A DNA stretch of 39,294 bases from assembly GCA_000934385.1 (NCBI GenBank), contig KN880656.1, positions 1 through 39,294 of the forward strand, given 5' to 3'. The notes under the pieces are model-generated. The model searched no databases, had not been told where the DNA came from, and was given only the letters and a program-made list of their open reading frames with translations. The DNA is from Cylindrobasidium torrendii FP15055 ss-10. Lineage: Eukaryota > Basidiomycota > Agaricomycetes > Agaricales > Physalacriaceae. Of the stretch, positions 9,241 to 19,483 are shown piece by piece. Position 1 is the stretch's first letter. Each line of letters starts with the position of its first letter. The position numbers and the translations under genes are program-made.

Positions 9241-11999
9241 ATGCCGCCCGCGTCCAGCACAGATGTTGCGCCGGATTCCCAGACGGCCGCGGTTCTTCGC
9301 GAACGTCGCTTCAAGTTATCCAGGTACGCTTTGTCGCAGCGACAATGCGCCCTATATATGCTTATGACTCCTTATAGGGCGTGTGACAGATGTCGGTAAG
9401 CACCAGCAGTGTGAGCGCAGGCATGGGCTGAGTTCTGCCTAGCCGTCGGAGGATAAAATGTGATGAAGGCCATCCCTGTCAAGCGTGCATAACCGCCAAC
9501 TCGCAATGTACATTCGAAGAGCCGGGCAAGCGAACTCATCCTCACAAGTCAAAGTAACGCCATCTCCAATCCCGAGGCCCAGACTGACCCTAAATAGACG
9601 TACCACAACCCTCGAGGATCGTATGCACCGTCTTGAAGAACTCATCCAAGCCATTCCGCCTGCGGTGTTCGCAGCCAATGGCGGCGACATGGACGCTTTA
9701 CCGCAGCACCGCCAATCATCCCAGAAGCAATCTGTTGACATCCCGAGCCCTGCAATTCCTTTTGCCGCGTTCCCGACTGCACTTCCGGCTCCAAATATGC
9801 CTAGCTTCCCTATCATCAACCCCTCTGGTCACTTTGCTCAATCCATTGCTCCGACGAGCCCAACCTCTGCCTTTCAATGGATGTTCACGTCTCCAACAAT
9901 AGAGACGACCACTATGGAGGACACCTCTCGTCGGTCGCTCAATGCGTCATACCTTTATTTCGACGATGAAGGCTATACTCGGTGGCAAGGAGAGACTTCT
10001 GGTCTCCCACTTCTCGACCTTCTTGTGGAACGTCATTCAAACCCGGAGCTTGCAAATGAATCCTCGCCCGAAGCCACCGGCAGCCCAGACTCGCAGCAAA
10101 ATAAGACCGCAGAGCCACAATGGTTCCCCAACCGCGTACCCCGCCGTACCAGTCTCAAGCCTCAAGGCATTTGGTCGATGATTACCGCTGCCATTGCGCC
10201 CGAACTACTGGACAGGTTGTTATTTATCTGCCCAATGACCAGCCGGTCGTTTGCTCACATTTTTGCAGTCTTGTCCAGTGTTATCTCTCCACATCGCATT
10301 ACATCTTGCCCTTCCTCCACATCCCGACGTTCTTGGCTGACTATGGCAATCCCGAGAAATGGGGAGAGCCTGGGTTTGCATCCTTCATTGTATCGATATG
10401 CTGCCTAGCCTCGCGTCACTTGGACGATCCCAGAGTCCGTGCCGACCCGAACGATAGTATCTCCGCTGGTACACACTGGTTCGAGTTGCTTGGTCGACTA
10501 CGCATGCTCCCGACCGCTGACAAGCCCACCTTGTACACAATTCAATCCAACCTCATCGCTGGCGTATACGCAATCGGCCTCGGACGCCTCTCCAAGGGTG
10601 CTGCTCTCCTTTCCGAGGCCATCACCACATCCATCGACGCCGGTCTGCACCGCTCGGCGGACACTTGGGATCTCTTCGACCATATTGAAGACGAGGTGCG
10701 AAAGCGCACATTCTGGTGTGTTTACATCTGGGACAAGCAGTTATCCGCACACTTTGGCCGTCCACCAATGGTCCGCTTACGAGACTGCGATGTCGGCGAG
10801 CCTGCAGTACTCGATGACGAGTACATAACCCGGGAAGGATTGCAAACACCACAGCCTGGGACCGAATGCCGTCTTATGGCGTTCGTGCTCTCCATTCGGA
10901 TTTTCGTTGTCCTCGAAGGTGTATTGGACGTGCCGCCGCCAAGTGGAAACCCTTCGTCGTTCATGCAGCGAGCGCATGCTGTACTTCGTGGATCAGCCGT
11001 GCACAAGGACTTACGGGACGAAGAGGCGTTGCTAGATGAAATCCATCGGAGCCTACCAGCCGCCTGGGCCCAGTCCCCGGAGACATTGAGCTCTGATGAT
11101 CCAGTGCGATTGACCCAGGCCGAACGATTGCATGGTGCGGAACACTTCGTGCGGCTCCTGATCCACCGCCACCGCCTATCAGTGCTAGTAGCACAGCGGG
11201 CTACGAGAGGAGATGGAGACGAGAAGCAGACCGAAGAAGAGGGGCATGCCATGGTCGCTGCACATGCTAGCGCACTGGAAATCGCGAAGGCGCATATGCA
11301 CATTGCTCGTCGAGGGTTAATGACCTACTATGGTGTCCATGTTATTCACCAGCTGACGCAGGCGGGACGGACACTCGTTGCTGTCCTACTAGGCTGCAAG
11401 AATGAGGCGCTACAAGGTCTGATACCAAGTGGTCTTGATGCGTTGAGGACGTGCATCGGGCTGTTGAGGCGGTTCAGTGGCCGTTACATTTGTGGCTTGA
11501 GGAGTGGCGACCTTATGGAAGAATTCTGTCGATGTATGTTTTCCTTTCGCTTGCCATCGACATACTGCTGACAGGGTATAGTGACGGGAATACCTCTCGA
11601 GACTGCGCAGAATGGCAATGCCAAGGCAGACGACAGACGACCGCCGTGGATTCGACCTGTACGCAAAAAAACACCAAGCATTGCCCGCGGGATCTCACCG
11701 GAGAACTTTTCGCCCAATGGTGATTTCCCCATGGAAGGTCAACATTGTAAGTTCCCGCTGCCTCACTGTGTTCATGGCAATAACATATTGTAGCGGCACC
11801 GTTCGACGCTGCTGGGGTCGCAGGGGCGTTCGATGCGACTGGCGCGCCGCCATTTGACTTTTCTTCTCATTCGTATATGTCACCGCAAGACGTGCTCAGT
11901 TTGTTCGGTGAGGGGGCACCTTCGATGGACATGGGGAACATGTTTGGTGGTGCGACTGCAACAAACGTTGCGGCGGTCAAAATAGCAACCCCGATGTAA
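9241..11999 (+). CDS. Zn2Cys6 transcription factor with fungal_trans domain
   Basis: Seven exons: 9241-9323, 9378-9395, 9443-9553, 9598-10215, 10269-11533, 11582-11746, 11794-11999. Total 2466 nt, 821 aa, with phases consistent throughout. The zinc cluster (about residues 30-56) is split over three exons and reads ACDRCRRRRIKCDEGHPCQAC onward, with the exact spacing C-x2-C-x6-C-x5-C-x2-C-x6-C. A short linker and coiled coil (TTTLEDRMHRLEELI) follow, then a Pro/Ser-rich region. The fungal_trans domain follows, from roughly LVQCYLSTSHYILPFLHIP onward, including RKRTFWCVYIWDKQLSAHFGRPP. The ATG chosen begins the exon that splices into the cluster; an 18-nt second exon carries the first Cys pair. 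A nuclear DNA-binding regulator is well supported; its targets are unknown. The CGG-repeat cluster upstream might be one. Confidence 0.93.
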
Positions 12000-12350
12000 T
12001 ACAGTTGTTGTGCTTAGCGCGGGGTGTAATGTTGTATGTATGTACATTGACAAAAGGGTATGCTGTGCATTATTTGTATTTTACTGTTTATCGCTTGCCG
12101 TTGCATTACTTGGGACTATCGGGTGCAGCAGACATCTTATATCTATCCGAGTATCTATAGGTTGCAATCTTAACCGTTTATGCTTGTATGGGGCGCGGAC
12201 TTGTTAAGTTGCTCCTCGTTTTTGAAGGGTGGCAGCGACAAAGCCTCAAGCTCAAGGCTAAAACCTACTTTGAGTTTCGAAACAACCTTTAGTGAATCAC
12301 GTGTGGTCACAGGTTATCTCTATGGCACACGGTGTTTGCTTCTGACCATC
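12000..12350. other. Intergenic region with possible E-box
   Basis: Tandem gap between the Zn2Cys6 gene and the BAH-like/PHD gene. A CACGTG hexamer sits at 12298-12303, about 50 bp upstream of the next ATG. Nothing else is recognisable. Confidence 0.4.
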
Positions 12351-14702
12351 ATGTCTCTCACAATCAAATTCGGTGCTGGTCGCGGCGCGTACACCATTGT
12401 GATAGCACGGCTTCCAGATGCACACGAAAAGGATGCCCCGCGTCCGTCATCTCTGGCAATAGTGCACAAAGTTCTCTGTGGATTGGCGGATACGGAAGAT
12501 GAAGCTGCCGCCGCATCTGGACATCCAGCTTTGGTCCTTCAGAACAAGAAAAGGAAGCAAAAGGAGCTCTCTGTATGTTGATTCACTACCTGAGCTTTGG
12601 GGAGATGAGGTCCTGACTGTACCTACCCGCGATAGTCCCCACGATTTCTCGAGCTCATGGCGGAATTCTCGAGCGGCAGACCATGGCACATGTTTCGTGC
12701 AGACTGGTGGATCGAATTCAGACGAGAGGTGCGACTGTGGCAGGATCCAACGACCTGGGATGCCCTCGAACGCGACGCACAGGCCGAAGCTAATGATCTT
12801 GGACCACCGGTTGGACCTCCCACACCGCCGTACGGTTCAGTCCCCCTTCCTTCTGCCAAACCCATCAAGTTGGAAGAATCCACTACTCCTGCGCGCTTCA
12901 AGAAAATGCGTCCTGGGCCAAGCTCTGAAGAACCTTCCCCACATGGGCCCCCAACGCCTGTCAGTCCCGAGCAATCATCAAATGCAGAGAATGCCCGCAC
13001 AGAAACCTCTCGGGAGCCTCCATCAACTTCACCCATGAAGCGCAAGCACGAAAGCACTGAGGAGCGACCTCGGCCAGGTCGTCCAGCGATGAGTGGTCGT
13101 GCAATGGTGCGTTACAATGTGTCAAAGTTTGACATAGCTCATGTGTATGCAGGCACAGGCGTTAGTAGCCTCGCCGCCTACGACACATTCTCCTCAACAG
13201 CCTCAGCAGACGCGTGCAGTTAGAAGGCTGAATAACAGTGATTCCGTGAGCGAACAGAGCCCTATACACAAAGCCTCCAACTAAATGAATCATTGTAGAC
13301 ATTGCAGCGGCCAGCTATGCGCGCGAGGCCACCTCGTTCGCAACGCAGGGCCTCCAATGCTCCCTCGAATCCCGTGCAGTTCACCGTCGTGAGTCCAATA
13401 TGCGGCGACGTCGGAAATTTGGCTCACCTATCTTCAGGACGAGGATGCACTAGCACTCATAGATACCATTGATGGCAAGGATATCTTCGCTTCTGAATAC
13501 TTCAAGTCTTCCGTACTTGTCGGTGCGTTCTTGGTCAATCCACAGTCGGGTTTCAAGCTTCAAGCTTCAAGGCTGACAACATTGAAGTTGACCGATCTGT
13601 CACTCCGCCAGTGAAGACGATGTACAACGTCGGTAACCGGTACGTGCCACTTATATCTATGAGCGCTTTCGGTGAACTCCTACAGGGTACAAATCAACAC
13701 AGGCGCCGCACACGAGTCCATTTATGAGATTGCCTCATTTACCATTGGCGACGAGCCGCCTTCAGTATGGGCACGGCTCTGCCCTCTGGAGACACAAGTC
13801 GTGATTGCGAAATTATATACGGGGTATGTCACTGTCATCCATTTCGCACTCAGGCTCAACTGGGATCCAGCGCGTCGACGATGGGTCTCACGGAATTGTG
13901 CCCGATATACAGAACTGGCCGGAAACCTTGCGAATACCAGGTTACGGATTTCAAAGGTACTGATCAAGCTCGCAGTCTTTTGGGCATGTAATGATTTGAG
14001 TAATTTCAGGTCTGGTTACAGTCCCCAGAGTCGAAGACGACCAGCCAAATATGCCCCTGCTTCATCCAGAGAGCCCGTACCAGCGAGCCTCTGTTAGTCC
14101 CTTTGATTTCTACAGTGATGTACGTTTGGCTCCATGTATTTACATTCACGTCCAAACTAAGGAACTTCGTACAGTACGCCAAGATATGTTTACCGACCCA
14201 AGACTGCAGAAGAAGTACTCTTTACGATCCGGATGAGGACGTCGTGCGCTGGTGCTCCCAGTGCAACAAATTCTTCCACGAAGTCTGCTTGGCTGCACGC
14301 GGTCCGACTTTGTCCCTCGAAGAGGTGAAGTCGATGCTGCGTGGGAAACAGCGACATTTATTACGGGATGCGCCTCCAGAGAGTGTTGCCGCACTCGCGC
14401 AACTTCCCATCCTCAGGGAGAAACGATCGCGGTTCGAGGACACTGTGGGGTTCGGGGCGGCACCTTTGTCACTGGAGACTACTGTGCTTCGTGCAATCGC
14501 TCAGTCAGTGCAGGAGTTGGATATGGACACGCCGCAAGAACAGGTGAAGACGCTGGAGACGTTTTTGTGCGAATGTGCTGTGAAGGAACCATGCCCGTGT
14601 GACAAAAAAGGGTGCGATTATCTCTCTCAGGAAGTTAGGAAGGCGATGGGGAAGGCAACTACATGGTTCCTGTGTGGTGGTTGCGAGTCAGCGTATATCT
14701 AA
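12351..14702 (+). CDS. BAH-like / PHD-finger chromatin protein with shared N-terminal module
   Basis: Ten exons: 12351-12572, 12636-13106, 13153-13245, 13299-13388, 13438-13522, 13588-13639, 13686-13823, 13871-13956, 14010-14119, 14175-14702. Total 1875 nt, 624 aa. Residues 7-22 (FGAGRGAYTIVIARLP), a VHKVLCGLAD segment and a PWHMFRADWW...WDALERDA block are shared with the minus-strand gene at 16826-19064. Two introns sit at the same places in both. The middle is Pro/Ser-rich. Residues 320-440 resemble a BAH domain (MYNVGNRVQINTG..., weak). A PHD-like finger follows: C454, C460, C476, C479, H484, C487, then the final pair C616/C619 after WFL, so about 128 residues are inserted before the last ligands. 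A histone-reader role is inferred. The exon 7/8 junction is the least certain: 13856 is an alternative acceptor. Confidence 0.75.
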
Positions 14703-15294
14703 AGTGTTGTATGTGGAATGTTGTGCTCTTAATTTTTTGTCTTGTTTAGTTGCTGTTTTGCGTACCATTGTGTTCTGTGTGTTGAGTGGCACCTCTAAAC
14801 TTGTCACCGTATTTTTGGACCGATCCACAGTTTTGATGGCCAGCTCGATCATGATGCCAGTTTCTATTCACGACTTGCATGTTAAATCTGGAAATTATCC
14901 TACTCACAGCTGAATAGCAGTGAAAGCCTTGTCGGTGGTACCAGAACGAATAATCGGGACCAGAACGTGCACTCTACAACGTGTTGCCTAACCTTGTTCG
15001 CGGTTTACGGTCACACATCGCTCTTTCATACCACCACAAGTCTTAGATCCTTCGTCATTCTGCATCGACGCACCAGATTGTCGCATTTTGGGCTTCCATC
15101 GAACTGCCCCAGCTTTCCACGGATATGAAAACTGCCTTTTATGGAATGCGCTTATCCGTCTTGCCGTGGTTCACTCAACCCAAGTTTAAGCTTGGTGACA
15201 GCTGCTTGAGCATATAAAGAGGAGAGAAACAAGATGAACACTCGGATATTCCAACTCAAGCCATCTACCACTTGCCAATTTCTCAAATTCCCTC
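14703..15294. other. Intergenic region, promoter of the RTA1-like gene
   Basis: No gene is seen. The right end carries a TATA box. Confidence 0.5.
15213..15219 (+). promoter_or_regulatory. TATA box of the RTA1-like gene
   Basis: TATAAAG, 82 bp upstream of the ATG at 15295, a usual distance for fungal TATA promoters. It supports that start codon. Confidence 0.6.
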
Positions 15295-16502
15295 ATGGTG
15301 GACGTAAATCCAGAAGACACGATCTATAACTATATCCTAACACAGTGGGTGGGCTACACCTTCGTCTCCTTGTTTGGCCTTGCCACAGGTAGCAATCCTA
15401 TCACTCTTGCAGTTCCATCGACTAAGAACCCTAGTTTTGCATCTGGGGCTAGGTCTTCGGGCCCGTATGTGGTGGGCGTTGCCCACGATGATGGCCTGTG
15501 CTCTCACAGAAAGTATTGGATGGAGCGGGCGCGTCTGGTCTTCATACGACCCCCTCAATTCATCAGCCTTCCAAATGCAGTGCGTATTATCCATGTGCGC
15601 TTTCCGTTGCTCAGAGAGCTGACAACGGGCCAGAATTTGCACGACGATCATGGCGCCGACATTCCTCATCGCATCCAACTTCATTATCCTTGGGAAGATT
15701 ATCAACCGTCTCGGGCCCCAGTATAGTCGAATGTCACTGCGCGCGTACTCGATATTATTTCTGTCATGCGTCAGTCACTACGGTCATGGAAACCTCTTCC
15801 TACGCTAATACAACATGGACAGGACATTGTGGCTCTTGTCATTCAGGCTATTGGCGGAGCATTTGCCTCGTCTGCAGACACCTTGGAGGCCGCCAACCAG
15901 GGTGGAAACATAATGCTCGGTGGTATCGCATTCCAGCTGGGTAAGTGGTTGCTCGTCGTTCTTGTGGTGTGCTAACCTTTTGTCAACACAGCCGTGATAT
16001 CTTTCTATTCAATCTTCGCGGCAGAGTTCATGACGCGATACTTTCTCCGCAAGCCTGTGCACGACCGTTTCCAGCTCAAAAAGGCGTCAAAACCAGACGT
16101 CGAGAAGCCATTTGAGAACCATCGAGGTGTACTCACTCGTAGACTCTCCATCATGCTACTTGTCCTCCTTGCCGAGATTGTTTTCCTCTATGTCCGGTAT
16201 GTGCATTGTGCAGTCTCCTGTCTTTCCCTTACTTGCTCCAGCTCCGTTTACCGAACGGTCGAGCTCACCGATGGTTGGAACGGCACCATTATCTCTACCC
16301 AAGTTTACTTTAGTATGTATTTGTCATCACGGTTCTTGCTTTTGCTCACACCATAGTAGACGTATTTGACGGCGCAATGATGGTCCTTGCTGTGTGGCTA
16401 CTCATTCCCTTCCACCCATCTTTTTTCCTTGCCGAAGCGGTCCTTGCATCGAGTAACGACGATGGTTCCCAGTGCACTGTCGCAGAATTGCACTCCACCT
16501 GA
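15295..16502 (+). CDS. RTA1-like lipid-translocating exporter family membrane protein
   Basis: Seven exons: 15295-15388, 15435-15579, 15634-15769, 15823-15940, 15992-16196, 16242-16312, 16357-16502. Total 915 nt, 304 aa. The RTA1 family has seven membrane helices and is linked to resistance to toxic amphiphiles and to lipid-asymmetry stress. Family landmarks in order: LFGLATVLHLG in helix 1, RMWWALPTM, ESIGWSGRVWSS, PTFLIASNFIILGKIINRLG, DIVALVIQAIGGAFAS, then GTIISTQVYFIDVFDGAMM and the last helix ending in IPFHP. Length is normal for the family. It lies between two chromatin genes with no obvious functional link. The substrate is unknown. Confidence 0.92.
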
Positions 16503-16825
16503 GGGGGAGGGCTATCATTTGGCTTCAGGCGAAGTTTAAACAAAGGGTTACAATACAGAACACAGTGGCAGTAATTGAATCATTGACGGAGTTCAGTACT
16601 GCTACTGAATAACAACCGTTCTTTGACATTTATGAATGGTCTGTGCTTGCATCGCTCCTTCTCCATGCCCAGGAATCGGGCGAGCAATCCAACTCCGCCA
16701 TGTCGCGTACTGATTTGGCAAAGTCGAGGCCTTGCATGAGTTGTCGTACGGCTCGCCCATTAGCCGATGCATAGACTCAAGAACCAACGTGGGCACCGCC
16801 ACGACGGTGGGAGAGTATACACGAT
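16503..16825. other. Convergent 3' intergenic region
   Basis: Short gap between the RTA1-like gene (+) and the zf-4CXXC_R1 gene (-). A 75-codon minus-strand frame (16602-16829) overlaps the latter's stop and is not recognisable. Confidence 0.45.
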
Positions 16826-19064
16826 TCATTGAGGGTTCATTTCAACTCTAGGCTTTTCTGCAGCACCAACCGGCCTGTCGCCAGATCTTTTCGTCCCCCC
16901 GCCCTTTGCCTCCCTGGCCCCGCCTGGGTTCCCAGTCGATATTGAACCGTCCCCTACGAAACCACTTCCGACAAATCTATAAGGCTCCCCGCGTCGTGTA
17001 CAACATCTGTCACAAGAGCACCAGTTCTCGCAGTATGGGCACTTTGTGCGAGTGCCTTCGGTAAAGGGACGTAGGTCTGCAGGGAGGGATGCATATCTAC
17101 AGTCCGTGTGAGCATGATGAATCCAGCCAGGCGTTTGGTGCGAGAGAACATACCGTGTATCGATGCAACGTATACAGAAGTTTCTGGGCGGGCTACACGA
17201 CCCACAACTGATGAAGGATTTATTGATCTTGCTACGGCATTGGTGGCAATATTTGATGTTGTCCTTCTGTGTCTTGGCGTGTTTGGGGCCATTCGCGCTT
17301 GTCGACACGTCGGGTCTGGTGTAAGGTTTATGACGGGGTACCGGCGCTTTGAACGAAGGAGCGCCAGCACGCTTCACGACCAGTTTATGGCCTTCACCTT
17401 CTTCGTCTGACGATGAATGCTGACGAAGCTCGGTTATGGGTGACGATAGTGGCGAAAGATTCAAGTCATTATCTGGTGGTGTGCTGGCCGTGGCTGTACG
17501 AGAGTCGCTCGCACCCTCCGCATCTGCATTCTTCTGTTTCTAAAGGTGTCGGGTTTGAATTATGTTCGTTAATGAGAAACATGAGAGAACCTACCAAGAG
17601 TATTGGGGCGCTGATGCTAGAGGTCAAAGGTGGAGGGCGTGTGCGCAAGCCAGCACGACGTGGTACAGCTGACGAACTGGCCTGCTGCGTCCACGAATTA
17701 GCAGGCGCTTGACCAGCAAGGGTATTATACCTTACCTGTGTTTCGGCTTTGATTGGCACTGGAGTTCGCTTGCGCTTCGGAGGACGAGGTGTGGCAGAGC
17801 CACTAGTCGAAGGGATATCTTGCACGGACGTGTGCGCAGATTGGTTGGGAGGGACGCTGTGTGAGCCAGACGCTATCGTCGTCTCAGTGGGTGGCGGCGT
17901 ATCGACAAGTGTCGCGAACGCCGTGTGGTCCAGCGCCAGGGTCGTTGGGCGCACGCCGACCAAAATACGCTTTTTGGCTATTCGTGCGGGTGTCGAAGCG
18001 CCGTCGGCCACATCCGAGTACGACGGAGACGGCACCCGCGGCGGGAGTGCCGGGCCAAGGCTCAGCGCCTTTTCAAGAGCATCACGTTCAAGTGCACGCC
18101 AGGCGTCCTCGTTCTGCCACACAAGTACAGCGCGTCGAAAAGGTGGCCACCATTCGGCGTGGTAAAGGTGCCACGGTTTTTGATTCGAAAGCTCGTCCAT
18201 TGACGCGAGGAAGGTCGGCGTCTGCTCGGTCGACTTTAGTATAGGCCAAATCAAACCGCCAGCGGAGGAAAATCAAAGCGGAGAAAACCGGTTACTTACA
18301 ACGAGGTATCTCTGATGCGCCATCTTGCCGAGAAGTTGAAGGACTTGGTGTTTCCCTTCCGGACTAGGCAAATTCATACTCTTCTCGGAATCGGATAGCG
18401 CACAGAGAGTGCGATGTACGAGTGACAGACAGGCGGGAGGCGCAGCGACCATGGTCAGGGACCCGTAGCCGCTGGTTTCTTCTACGCACGCCTGATTTAA
18501 TTCTGTGTCGTCTGTCGTAGAAACCAGCGTCTCAGTCGGCCTGTCGACTGTAGTAATGCACACAGAATTTTCGACCGCGGTGTTGTTTGCACCTTCTAAA
18601 GAAGGCTCTTTGTCGACCGCCACAGGCGCGTCGGCGATTGCACGTGGCACGTGCTCGTTGTCGACCGCGTCGCTGGATTGGGTTGTGTCGCCGGCAACGG
18701 CGGACACTACAATATCGCCGTCGACTAACATCTTGCTTTCGTCGTAGACCGCGGAGTTAACGTTGCCCACATTATTTTCGGCTCGGTGGCCTTCGACTTT
18801 GTCGACAGACAGAGCCCTTTCCTCGTCGACAGCCTTCTCGCCAGCGTCATTCTTCCTATCCCCTGCTGCCCATACAGGTAGTCGCTCGTGGTTCTCGCCG
18901 AACTTCGTCTTTCCGACACGATTGCTCCTCGTTCTGTCCTCTGGTGTCGGAAGCCGCCCAACGGTAATGGAAAACGCCCCGCGTCCGGCGTCAAAAGTGA
19001 TATAGTCAATTTTGTCAGTTCTCGTGTAGGTTGGGATATCGCCTGCATCCGTATTGCTGGACAT
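16826..19064 (-). CDS. zf-4CXXC_R1 (CDCA7-type) zinc-finger protein with shared N-terminal module
   Basis: Five exons: 18300-19064, 17736-18233, 17595-17684, 17154-17539, 16826-17096. Total 2010 nt, 669 aa, phases consistent. The C-terminal domain matches the CDCA7/R1 zinc finger: C549-x2-C552, C563-x2-C566, C573-x2-C576 followed by the IDTRY motif, then C599-x2-C602, C606-x-C608 and C611/C612. In animals and plants this family acts with the LSH/HELLS remodeller to maintain DNA methylation. That role here is inferred. The N-terminus shares FDAGRGAFSITVGRLP, VHRTLCALSD and PWHLYHAEWW...WRALERDA with the BAH-like/PHD gene on the other strand, and intron 1 and intron 2 sit at matching places. 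A 170-residue Val/Asp/Glu-rich insertion separates the first two shared blocks and has no counterpart in the paralogue. Nuclear signals KRKR and KKR are present. Confidence 0.85.
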
Positions 19065-19483
19065 AATTCTGCCTTGTTTTCAGTTTGCCTGATGGTGGTC
19101 GGACGCAGGCGGACGACGGGAGCAAAGAGCAAACTCAATGCTTACTCGGTGTTGTCGAGGTTCGGGCACGCTGCACATGCGGCGCGTGGCATCGCCGGCC
19201 TCATTTCCCATGCGTAACTTAACAATCTCCCTATTCGTCTGAGTTCATTTCGACTGTAATACTAACGCCCCTCTCGGCTGTAACATCACAAAGTCCCGAG
19301 GTTAATGTCAAGCACACAGCGGAAGTTGGTTGACACACCCCATTGTTTTCGGTCAAGGGGTACTCACAAAGGCAGATTTGATAGGTAATGCAGAAAGAAA
19401 GAAATATAAAGATACAGACAAGATATTGCACCAAATAAAATAATAAAGAAATCGTCCCGGATGTCCTGACACCACCTCTTTTG
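19065..19483. other. Gap between two minus-strand chromatin genes
   Basis: About 420 bp with no gene. It should contain the 3' UTR of the chromodomain gene and the promoter of the zf-4CXXC_R1 gene. An AT-rich run lies at 19385-19450. Confidence 0.5.
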
